DNA of 64,000 nt from Neodontobutis hainanensis (lineage: Eukaryota; Chordata; Actinopteri; Gobiiformes; Odontobutidae). Shown here one piece after another: positions 20,597 through 29,632 of this stretch (the first letter of the stretch is position 1; each line of letters starts with the position of its first letter). The stretch covers positions 177,001 to 241,000 of the forward strand of contig JALDNG010000102.1 of assembly GCA_024349245.1 (NCBI GenBank). The letters run 5' to 3'. A program made the translations under genes and the position numbers. The notes below the pieces were generated by a model. That model worked only from the letters and a program-made list of their open reading frames with translations. It did not search any database and was not told the origin of the DNA.

Positions 20597-21221
20597 ATGG
20601 TGAGGAAGAAGAATCCCCCTATCAGAAGTGTGGGAGGTGAGGAGGAGGAGGAGGAAGAGGGAAGAAGAGCGGCAGAAGAGGAGGAAGATGAGGGAGATGA
20701 GGAGGGAAGAGTGGGAGCAGAGGCCGACCGAATATCCCGGCCTTCTGAACCTGAATCCTCGGAGCGGCTCGGGTCGGGTGGAGATGAGGAGCAGGAAGAC
20801 GAGGAGAGGGACAGTGAGTGCGTGTCCTCTTCGGTCTCACCATCATCTACTGGGGCAAGGGACTACGAGGACCGACGAGTTGGAGGGTCAAAACCCAAAC
20901 CAGGATCCGAAAGCCGCTCTGAGGACGAGGATAAAGGGCTCAGGGAAGTGGACAGGAGCAATAGAGAAATCCGACAGGAAGCAGGGGAGGTGGTGGAGGA
21001 GGTCATAACTGACACCCCTCCGCTGTCCTCCAGCCCCTCACCAAAACTCCAAGACTTCAAGTGCAACGTGTGCGGTTATGGTTACTATGGCAATGACCCC
21101 GCCGACCTGGTGAAACACTTTAGGAAGTATCACCTGGGCCTGCACAATCGCACGAGACAGGATGCTGCTCTGGACACCCACATCCTTGCCCTGCACAACA
21201 TGGCCCCCCACACCCCCCTGG
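20597..21221 (+). CDS. trps1: trps1 coding exon 1 of window: start codon and first zinc finger
   Basis: The acceptor TTTTCGCAG ends at 20594, then CA, then ATGG. It encodes residues 1-208 plus one base. MVRKKNPPIRSVGG is followed by a Glu/Asp-rich stretch (about residues 15-42), a Ser/acidic-rich linker of low conservation, then LQDFKCNVCGYGYYGNDPAD and the first finger (C156, C159, H174, H179). The donor is CTGG|GTAAAA at 21221/21222 (phase 1). The acidic stretch comes from a purine-only GAGGAGGAG tract and is not matched by a comparable run in human TRPS1 as I remember it. Bases 20595-20596 are exonic, and their upstream partner exon was not identified. Confidence 0.95.
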
Positions 21222-22716
21222 GTAAAACAAGAACACAGTAAACATTATGAGAACTCATGATTTAAAATGTGTGCTGCTGTTGTTGTTATTGAAATTACAA
21301 AAGGACTTGGGATATTTACATTTCTCCTTTGTCATCGTAAAATAAAAACTGACTTTAGACTAATACTTATTGATCATACTGCAGCAGAACGGTCCAAGTA
21401 CATGTTGGTATTATAATGACTACACATTTATTATATATTTCAAAACCAAAGTGAAAAGTACATTTCCAGTTTTCAAGCGCAGTGGAAGACCTGACCACCA
21501 GGTGCAATATTTTGCCCATGACAGTCTCAAATGATTACACCATTTTCAAGGCATTTCTCAAAATCTCAAGTGCATCTTTGGATATTTTGCCTGTGGCAGG
21601 CTGAGTCCACTTCAGCACCTGTTTAACCTCACTGCTCATGTTTATCTTCCCAGATTTACAAGCAAGTCAAGGGCAACGGAACCAAGCCAAGGAGTTGGGG
21701 TTGATCAGAGCTGATCTCCTCAATCAGCAGCATAAGAGTGTGATGGTAAACGGCACATACGATGTCCAGGTAAGCATTTATTAAAGCAAGAGACACTGTT
21801 CAGTGAAGTAAATACAACTGGTGCGCCCAGTTTGCTTTTTACAGCCTAATAAAAATGATTCTAGGAATAAACAAAACTAATAAGAAATCTGATGAACCAT
21901 AACTTTACAGTGCATCTTGGTATTGAATTACATACCAATAATTACATTACAATGTACAAGGGAAGTTAAGGCATTTAAAGGTTTGTTTACAGTATCACTA
22001 AGGCTATTGTTTATGGCTAAGTCCTTCGGTTACCTGCACAACTATAAAGCTGTGTCCCTGAATAGTTGTCAAACTCACATTGCTTTTTATCACCACTCTA
22101 AAAAAAGACTTCCACAAAACTGTCTATGCAGGGTTTTGGAAAGAAAATACAAAGCACAACCTGATCAGCAGAACATAATACAAACATTGTTTCAGAAAAA
22201 ATACACAGTATGCCTCATAAAGTGATTGATGCATGTTGAATACGCTTCAACTTTTTGTTATATGCTTACACAAAAATCTAGACGTACAGTGCGACATAAA
22301 TATGTAATGCACCACATACTTGTGTGCATGTGGGCTTCTGAAGGTAGAGCCCCAAACCTATATAACTCTTCCCTTAGAAGCTAATGTGATTTAATCTGCC
22401 ACTCATCCTACTTCACATGCATCGCTCCACCACTGCAGATTCTCTTTGGCCCATTGGAGTCGGCCGTTTCTATTAAACACAAAAACAGACACAATTTTGT
22501 AAAAGTTATTGGTAGTCTTTGGAAAATTCTCAATAAAAATAAGGGCATAAGCAAAGATTTGTCTGTAATGTATAGGAACAGAAACACACGGACGATCCAA
22601 GAATTCTATGAGATGAAGTACAAAAAACACAGCAAGCATAAATGTCAAAAAGTTAGATTTTATTTAAACCAGGACTCAGTATGGGCCGAGTCACATCCAG
22701 TAAACGGCACAGTAAC

Positions 22717-22760
<44 letters not shown>

Positions 22761-25700
22761 ACATACAGTCAGTCAGAAATAGAAATCCAGTGGGCTTAAG
22801 TCGTCATTATGAAGTGAAAGTATATGAAAAAAAAAAAAAAAAAAAAAAAAAACAACGAATGAAAGGGCTCTCTATTCTCCCCATCTTGCCTTTTCTCTCT
22901 CCCGCCCACGTTTGGAAAATTCCATGTTGTCATTTGCTGAGACGAGATCCTGCCTCGGCCAATGAGATTTCAGGAAGAGCGACTGAGACAGAAAGGAGGA
23001 AAGTAAAAAGTAGAAACTGAAATAGAGTTGAGGGGTGAGAGAGGAGACGGGAGAGAACGAGACGGATAGAAAAAAAGTCTGTGAAAACAGTGGTTGTAAT
23101 CGGGCTGTTAGGCAGTTTAATAAAACAGCTGTCAGACACATTGGATGTACTTTTTGTATTCCCTGTCTCTATTATCCAGTTGTGTCTCTCATCATGTCTC
23201 TTTTTCTTGGATTCCTTTCACAGAAACTAATCCCTCTCTGTCATTTGTCTCATGGCTTTTCATCCATCCATTATTGCACTTCTATTATTCTTTTTTCCCC
23301 TTGACATGCACACCTTTTGTCTTTTCCTGCTTTAACTTATTACTATTTTGGTGAGTGCTATGCATTTGGTTTGTTTTTTTTTTCTTTGCTTGGATGTTCT
23401 TTACGCATGTTAAACATTTAATCAGTATGTATGAGGTATAGAAATTTGAGGAACTATACTGTGTTTGGGTAGAAATGAAATATGTGACATTTATAAAAAT
23501 ACAGACATCAATAACTATTACAGGTGAGGAATGCTATAAATAAACTGTATGATTTACACAGCTGTAGACTTATTCTAGGCAATGCATTCATTTTACCGGT
23601 CAGGTAGTCTATAATTGTATTCCCAAAATTGCAAAAAGAACTTGAGAACTGTATGACCAAAACCACATGGCACCTAATCTTTGCAGAAAAGCCATGGTAT
23701 AAAATGTTATTGGTAAGTATTAGTTTTCCACACCAAATTAAATCCGAATGCTTCATTTTAAATTAAAAAGTGCATATAATAGACCTACTACTGCAATAAT
23801 AATATAACTTTTGTTTTAACCAAAATAAATCCACATTTCTGAATATTCTTTTCTGATATTAACAGGTGACACTGGGTGGTACGCTGATCGGGATTGGCCG
23901 GAAGACCTCTGACTGCCAGGGCAACACTAAATACTTTCGCTGCAAGTTCTGCAACTTCACGTATATGGGCAGCAATTCTTTAGAACTTGAACAGCACTTC
24001 CTGTCCTCACATCCAAATAAGGTCAAAACCCCACCAACGACACCTTCACTGTCTAACAATAACCTGGCAGCACATGACGGCCAGACGAAGGGGAGGAGTC
24101 AGATCTTAGATGGGGCAGAGCGAGTCGCAGTGAGGTCGGACGATGATTCCTTAGTAGGATACTCCATCCAGGTCAGGGCGTGTAGTGATTCCCCAAACTG
24201 GACAGGAGAGGTCGGTCTGGGCGATGTGCAGGCGTATTATTGGTGTAAATTTTGTAGCTGGAGTTGTGAGTGGGCAGGAGGCTCGGCAAAGCTTTTAGAG
24301 CATTATGAACAAAGACATAAGAACTCTAACCCTGGTGGGATGGAGAGAGAGAGGAGGAGAGAAGGGGAACACGTATCATCCAAAACCCGCAAAGATGGAT
24401 CATCCAATTTAACAAGCACCAGCCAAGGTAATGAAACTTTAGAAAGTATGGTAAAATGTTATGACTTCTGATGTGCACCAGGAAATTAACACAGTTAAAG
24501 ATAAATGCAATGTACAAAATGATTTAGCCTTCTTGCTTTTATCATTATCCTTTATTTATTGATTTATTTATGACTCTCTAACAGTTGTTTTGTGGTCGTT
24601 TTGTTTGATCTGTTTCCAGGAGACCCAAACAGCGGTGACTCAGAAGCAGTGGTGACCAGTTACAACTGTCAGCTGTGTGACTTTCGCTACTCGATGGCCC
24701 ATAGTGCTGATGTGATCGTAGTAGCGCCGTTACTACTACACTACCAGCACAACCACTCCATCCATCGCTGCTGCATTCAGCACTGCATGTACTGTCCACA
24801 GGGGCTCTGTCAGCCGCAGAAACACCTGGGGGAGGTGAGATGTATACAGTACTGAAGGATTTGCTGCTTGCTTTGTAATTAGATGGAAAATATAGTATAT
24901 TGTAGCTTTTTTCAGGGAAAAATAGAAATATAATATATGAACAAGTGTAAATGTAATTGCTTCAATTTCCAGCCTATTTTACTTTACTTCCTGAAAAACA
25001 CCCACAGACTTCCAACAGTCCTTTGTGCCAGCTGCCAAACGGTGCAGTTGCAGCTGTTTAAAATGCACAAATGAAAGTTAACAGTCAGAACCAAGGGTGG
25101 TTTCATTCACCTAATGACGCAAATCCATACTGTAAACACCGGCTGCCACTTCTTTGATGTTTCAACAAAATTGTTTTTTCATAGCACCAACCCAAGTAAA
25201 AAAACACCTTTGTTTGTTCAGTAAAAACTAAAGGATGTGAAGGATCTACTCCCTCCAATAAATTATTTGTTATTTCTTTCTTATCAGGTGTCCCATCCTT
25301 TTGCTTGTCGGAAGTCCACCTGCCCTAAATGCTGTTCCAAGTTTCCTCAGTCCATCAAACCGCTGGACACCATGGGTTCGAAGCCCGCTACTTCCCCAAG
25401 CTTGACCCCTCCTAACCCCAGAGTTGACCCCACTAACCCTACACATCCAATGGTCACGCAAGGTACTAAAAGTCAAACAAATTCATCTGAGTTACAGTGC
25501 ATTTTTTTACCATAACATCTGAGCTCTCCTTTTGATCGCAGGTGTCACTCACTTATGTGACCAGTGTGCGTTCGCCACCACCGACATCGACGTGCTGCTG
25601 CAACACTACGAAAGCTGCCACACTCTCATCAGCCTAAAGGGGGCATCTCCACACGTCAAAGCTGAGGAGGAGGTTGGAGGCGAAAAAGAGGGCGGGAGAG

Positions 25701-26233
25701 GAGGCGAAGAAGAGCGAGAATACTCTTGTACAAAATGTCACTTCATCACAGAAGTAGAGGAAGAGATATTTAGACACTACAGGTGGGTAAAGATCAGACA
25801 AAATATCACTAAAAATGCCTTTTTAAATGACATTTTCACCTCATCTTAAAAGGATTTCTTGCCACTAAACATGCTACTGAAGTCAAACATGCAGAAAATA
25901 TGACATAAGCGATCCAAAAATTATAACAATTTACATTACATTAAAAGACAAATCTATAAAACAATTATATAATGTAATTTGAGCATATGTTTGCAACACA
26001 AGCAAACATTTCATTTTATTTTTTAATGAATTGAGTATCTAGACAATGCCTAGAAAATACAAATTAATACTTTCACAATTTTCACAGATTTCACACTTTT
26101 CACATTGCTATTTATTAGCAAATACTTATTTTGTTACTTGTTAAATTTGATTTAAAGACTTGTGACCCCCACAGTTGACCAGATCAGACTCCATATTCAA
26201 TTTGTTGTCCACACAATCTGTTGAGCTGACACA

Positions 26234-26271
<38 letters not shown>

Positions 26272-29200
26272 CTTACTGTGCTTTGGTGAAAGAGCCTGGA
26301 CATGATGGAGTGGGAAAAAGACAGGGGTGCTCTGGAAAAGCTGGGGCTGACGACAGAAGAACTTAAGAATTACTTTGTGTGCAAGTTTTTAGGATTGCTG
26401 AGGTATTGATCTAAATGCCGATATGAATTGTGATGAAAATAAAATGAATGAAATTATTGTATGACAGAGCCATCTCAAAAGGATTTTTTTTTTTGCTGTG
26501 AATCAATCAAAGATTTTCTATTTTCAAGATGAGGTGATTAAAAGAAAGACAGAGCAAAAATGGTGAAACAGAAAAGAGGATGTAAGAGTGAGTGAATGTG
26601 AGACTAAACAAGAGGAGAACAGCAGCGTTGGACCAAATTTAACAGTTCACTCACGTCCTCAAATGAATCTTAGCCCTGAATCATGGAGCTCAAATCAAAT
26701 AAAACAAAACTAAAGCCACAAAGTTTCACAGCAACACAAAAATGACCCAAACTTAAAAAGATTCAGAGGCCAAGTTGTAGAAAATAACAAGAACTACCAG
26801 GATTTGATCACTGTATCAAAAACAAAGCTGTGTAAAGTTGAAGGGACTGACTTAAATTGAGCATTACAGTTGAGGTTTATAAGGCACATGAACAAACTGA
26901 CAGTATTACAAGGTCCATGATTAATATTTGCATGTGGGATATGATGTTTTCTTAATATAATCAAAACGTGAATAAGATTTCTCTATGGACAAGTGTTGCA
27001 TGAAATTATTAACATCGTTTTTCCTTGTGACTTTAATAAGGAGCTCCCACTCTGCCCTCGAGACATGTCAAGATTCGATAAGACCATACAAGATAAAATG
27101 ATAGGTGATAAGATGAGATCGGATAAAATGTGCATAATAACAGGAATAAACCCCAAAAGGAGATTGATTTTATGATATAGACATATTTCTAATTGTAAAA
27201 ACAGACTCTTATGGTTATACAATAATGATTATGTTGATACTTTATAAATACTTTATATTGACTTCATTATCCTAGGGTCTTTTCTTTTAAGCATTAGTAA
27301 AATGTTACAACATAGCAAATAAAAAAAAATATATCTATGTTACAGTTTTAGAAATATATCTATTTAGGGTCAATTGATTATTTTTTCATGATTTTTTTTT
27401 ATTTGTCTGGTGACTTTCAATCAGAACCGGCACACATACGAGCTGCTCAAACAGAAAGATGACAATGTGGAACTACTTAGATAAAAAATAATAATATTCT
27501 TGTTGATTTTCCCTTGTTATCAAGCACTCCTGCTGTCGCACATCAGTAATGAGAAGTCACTGGTGAGAAAAAGCCATGTAAACAAAACATAGCCACTGAG
27601 GAGTGCTTCATCTAGAACAGGATGAGAGTGAGACAAGTGAGCAAGTATTCTTCCTTTGAGTTGAAACACAAAATAATGATCACTGAAAAGGAGAATTTGA
27701 TATCACTAATATCCCAAGTCTATTTTTTGTAATGGATCCACATTTTAGCCGTAATGAGGTCCTAAACTGTTGAGAGCTTGCCTGCCACTAAAGATTGTTA
27801 GTAGCACAGGGTATTTGTAGCCTCGGAACAGGAAATTGTGTTTTTTTTATAAAGGATAATTCATTTCTCGCCCTTTCAGATTAATGTACAGTCTTCACCG
27901 CTTCGCCCTAATTTAGAATGATCTAGCCGAACATGAGTCACTGTTTGGTTGTGGTCTTGGACTACCTGAATAAAACAAATCAAACCTTTTAGTTGAAAGC
28001 TTTTCTTCTATATTTTCATTATATTGCCAATTAAAAGATATTTTAATTTTATAATCAATGCAGTTGACAAAATATTAATGCAAACAAAAAGCACAATTAC
28101 TGGCTTGCATTTATCATCATGCGTTAACATTGTTATTTGAAAAGGTAATCTCTACTTCAAGAAAAAAAAGTTTCTACAATATTGCTATTTCCTAAAATAA
28201 TAAAGCACTATAAAGCCTTATTTTCAATTCAAGGGAATGTGAATGTTCACGTGACATGGTACCATTCTAATTTTCATTTTCTACCGCTTAGTCCCGTTAG
28301 GGGTCGCAGGTGTCCCAGCAGCTTTTGGACCTGAGGCGGGGTACACCCCAGACAGTGGCCAGGGTTAACATTTCCACAGTGACAGCAGCCATTCACTCTC
28401 ACATTCATTCACTAGGGATTCTTTAGAGTCGGAACTGGAGTACCTGGAGAGAATCCACGGTAACACGGGGAGGACATGTATATATAACATAACCTTTGTA
28501 ATATATTGTTGTTGTATGGATACGAATAAAGAGAGGTAGAAACTGCCACTCCTGTGTTTTACAGGAAAGAAAATATAGTGACAAATTAATAATCTTTGTG
28601 CTTTTGTTGTTCTTTTTGGTCTCTTTCTAGGCGTGTCCATGCATGTTGCCGCTGCCGACGTTGCGACTTCACCGCTCCTGACTCATCGGCCCTCCTCGAT
28701 CATTTTAACTCCGCCCACTGCCACGACTCCTCCCCCTCATTAAATGCACTAACTACCACCTCATTCCCCAGTTCGCTGATGCCTTCGTTAACTCTCTCAA
28801 CTAACGGCTGTTCGGCCCCCTCTACTTTAGCCATTAAAGAGGAGAGCAAGGGAGACATTCGTCTGCTCTACTCCCTAGCGCCTCCTGAGGGAAGACTGGC
28901 AGAAGGAGGCAGAGAAGACAGTAGAGGTGTGGTCAAAAGTGAAGGGACTGAGGAGAAAGAACGAGAGAAAGGCTGGGTGATAGCGGAAACGAGAGGGTTA
29001 GGTGAGCGAGGGGGGGAACAGGCCCACGGTTTGCTCTGGATACCAAAGGAGCAAATGGGACCTGAAAGGGGAACAGGAAGTGGCAGCCCATCTCTTTTCC
29101 CATCCAGCCTCTCACTATCATTCGGTTCACCCAATCACGAATCCCCACAGCCAAAAAGGGGCTCACCCAGCATGGTCTATTTGGGAGACACCAAGGCGTT

Positions 29201-29429
29201 TATGGGAGACACCAAGGTGTTTTTGGGAGATGCCAAGCTGTACGGAGGGGGGAGGCTTGGAGGCGGTGTGGCAGGTGGAGGGATAGGGGAGAAGCAGAGC
29301 CCGATGCCCCCTCAGCAGTTCTCCACAGCAGCTGGAGGTGGAGCCACAGGAGGAGGCGGGTCCGGAGGTAGTGGTGGACAGGAGGCAAAGGGAGGAGCAG
29401 CCAAAGAAGAATCCCAGTCCTTGTTACGG
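20597..29429 (+). CDS. trps1: Trps1 GATA-type zinc-finger repressor, N-terminal 911 codons in seven exons
   Basis: This is the orthologue of human TRPS1, a nuclear repressor that binds GATA sites and acts in cartilage, bone, hair and kidney development. Seven exons join with matching phases: 20597-21221, 21654-21769, 23866-24427, 24620-24834, 25288-25462, 25542-25782 and 28631-29429. The sum is 2733 bases with no stop. Seven C2H2-type fingers are intact: C156/C159/H174/H179, C273/C276/H291/H296, C374/C377/H393/H398, C451/C454/H475/H480, C570/C573/H586/H591, C627/C630/H643/H648 and C653/C656/H669/H674. Landmarks shared with human include MVRKKNPP, FRKYHLGLHNRTRQDA, GNTKYFRCKFCNFTYMG and KHLGE. 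The frame ends at ESQSLLR, just before the GATA finger, so GATA and the two Ikaros-type fingers lie past the window. ATG 20597 is chosen because the in-frame ATG at 20561 lies in the intron before the acceptor. Confidence 0.96.
21222..21653 (+). other. trps1 intron (432 bp)
   Basis: GTAAAA donor and CTTCCCAG acceptor, with no other feature seen. Reading through it from the upstream exon hits a stop within seven codons, which supports splicing. Confidence 0.9.
21654..21769 (+). CDS. trps1: trps1 coding exon 2 of window
   Basis: The 116-bp exon lies between TTTATCTTCCCAG and CAG|GTAAGC. It completes codon 209 and encodes residues 210-247 (DLQASQGQRNQAKELG, then VMVNGTYDVQ). The end matches human VLLNGTYDVQ, and the first half is divergent linker. 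It contains no zinc ligand. The frame is fixed by phase 1 in and phase 0 out. It is too short to stand out as an open frame by itself. Confidence 0.93.
22714..22768. repeat. (CA)n microsatellite with TA interruptions
   Basis: CA repeats broken by ATAC units, within the trps1 intron. Confidence 0.95.
22827..22852. repeat. A26 homopolymer
   Basis: 26 consecutive A. It may be the tail of an old retroposed sequence, but no source body was recognised upstream. Confidence 0.95.
23866..24427 (+). CDS. trps1: trps1 coding exon 3 of window: zinc fingers 2 and 3
   Basis: Begins GTG ACA CTG directly after AACAG and encodes residues 248-434 plus one base. VTLGGTLIGIGRKTSDCQGN and TKYFRCKFCNFTYMG are nearly identical to human and form finger 2 (C273, C276, H291, H296). 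AYYWCKFCSWSCEW...KLLEHYEQRH forms finger 3 (C374, C377, H393, H398). VGYSIQV matches human VGYSVPI. The tail is basic/Ser-rich linker. The donor is CAAG|GTAATG at 24427/24428 (phase 1). Confidence 0.95.
24428..24619 (+). other. trps1 intron (192 bp)
   Basis: GTAATG donor and CTGTTTCCAG acceptor. AT-rich with no other feature. To my recollection the human gene has no intron at this place. Confidence 0.9.
24620..24834 (+). CDS. trps1: trps1 coding exon 4 of window: zinc finger 4 and Cys-rich segment
   Basis: The 215-bp exon completes codon 435 and encodes 436-506. VVTSYNCQLCDFRYSMAHS and DVIVVAPLLLHYQHNH form the atypical finger 4 (C451, C454, H475, H480). IHRCCIQHCMYCPQGLCQPQ then KHLGE follows, matching human IHKCTIKHCPFCPRGLC. 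The donor is GAG|GTGAGA at 24834/24835 (phase 0). Confidence 0.95.
24835..25287 (+). other. trps1 intron (453 bp)
   Basis: GTGAGA donor and TTCTTATCAG acceptor, with nothing else recognised. It separates KHLGE from HPFACRKS, which are contiguous (KHLGEITYPFACRKS) in human. Confidence 0.9.
25288..25462 (+). CDS. trps1: trps1 coding exon 5 of window: HPFACRKS linker
   Basis: The 175-bp exon encodes residues 507-564 plus one base. VSHPFACRKSTCPKCC aligns with human ITYPFACRKSNCSHC. The rest is a Pro/Thr/Ser-rich linker (SPSLTPPNPRVDPTNP) longer than the human counterpart. The donor is CAAG|GTACTA at 25462/25463 (phase 1). Confidence 0.92.
25463..25541 (+). other. trps1 intron, 79 bp
   Basis: GTACTA donor and TTTTGATCGCAG acceptor. 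This is close to the minimum intron size of compact fish genes. Skipping its removal gives an in-frame stop at 25513-25515, so splicing is required. Confidence 0.9.
25542..25782 (+). CDS. trps1: trps1 coding exon 6 of window: zinc fingers 5 and 6 (start)
   Basis: The 241-bp exon completes codon 565 and encodes 566-644 plus two bases. HLCDQCAFATTDIDVLLQHY ESCH gives finger 5 (C570, C573, H586, H591), as in human [20 protein letters not shown]. A Glu/Gly-rich linker (EEEVGGEKEGGRGGEEE) precedes YSCTKCHFITEVEEEIFRHY, finger 6 (C627, C630, H643), whose last His (H648) is in the next exon. The donor CAG|GTGGGT at 25782/25783 is phase 2. The GTAAAG four bases later would break the frame. Confidence 0.94.
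26230..26269. repeat. (CA)n microsatellite
   Basis: About 20 CA units with one CAAA interruption at its start. Confidence 0.96.
28268..28485. repeat. dispersed fish repeat, GGAGTACCTGGAGAG family
   Basis: Contains CTACCGCTTAGTCCCGTTAG, GGCGGGGTACACCCCAGACA, ATTCACTCTCACATTCATTC and GGAGTACCTGGAGAGAATCC. It is the same family as 14563-14815 and lies about 150 bp upstream of the next trps1 exon. Confidence 0.78.
28631..29429 (+). CDS. trps1: trps1 coding exon 7 of window: zinc finger 7 to just before GATA finger
   Basis: The 799-bp exon completes codon 645 and encodes 646-911. RVHACCRCRRCDFTAPDSSA LLDHFNSAHC completes finger 6 (H648) and forms finger 7 (C653, C656, H669, H674). A long Ser/Gly/Pro-rich region follows, with AIKEE and VVKSE (both fit the hydrophobic-Lys-x-Glu sumoylation consensus, and AIKEE aligns with human TIKEEPK). 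Then come three tandem seven-residue units (829-849) and a Gly-rich stretch (about 875-890). It ends EESQSLLR, as in human DESQSLLR. The donor is CGG|GTAAGA at 29429/29430 (phase 0). The next exon should start with the Arg-rich GATA finger. Confidence 0.95.
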
Positions 29430-29564
29430 GTAAGAGACCAAGAAGTAAAAACTCCTTTGTTTGAAATTAGTCAGAATTTTCCTTTGTCTTTCCAACACTG
29501 AAGACAATGTTGTAAATTAGACACATGCTTATACTGTATTTAATCACACTCAAAACCAGGTTAA

Positions 29565-29567
<3 letters not shown>

Positions 29568-29627
<60 letters not shown>
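29568..29627. repeat. (TA)30 microsatellite
   Basis: An uninterrupted 60-bp alternating TA tract, 139 bp after the exon 7 splice donor. Self-complementary, so it can form a cruciform. Confidence 0.97.

Positions 29628-29632
<5 letters not shown>

Larger units (their letters stand above)
21770..23865 (+). other. trps1 intron (2096 bp) with CA repeat and A26 tract
   Basis: GTAAGC donor and GATATTAACAG acceptor. The intron contains a CA-rich tract (about 22714-22768), a pure A26 run (22827-22852) and then a purine-rich stretch to about 23090. Several short frames overlap these low-complexity parts and are not genes. Confidence 0.88.
25783..28630 (+). other. trps1 intron (2848 bp)
   Basis: GTGGGT donor and GGTCTCTTTCTAG acceptor. 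It holds a (CA) tract at 26230-26269 and a dispersed repeat copy at 28268-28485. The remainder is AT-rich with no supported gene. Its position (HYR|R, inside finger 6) is, from memory, shared with the human gene. Confidence 0.88.

Noticed and set aside
20628..21008. Arg/Glu-rich frame overlapping trps1 exon 1 in another register
   Set aside because: Shadow of the purine-rich real coding frame.
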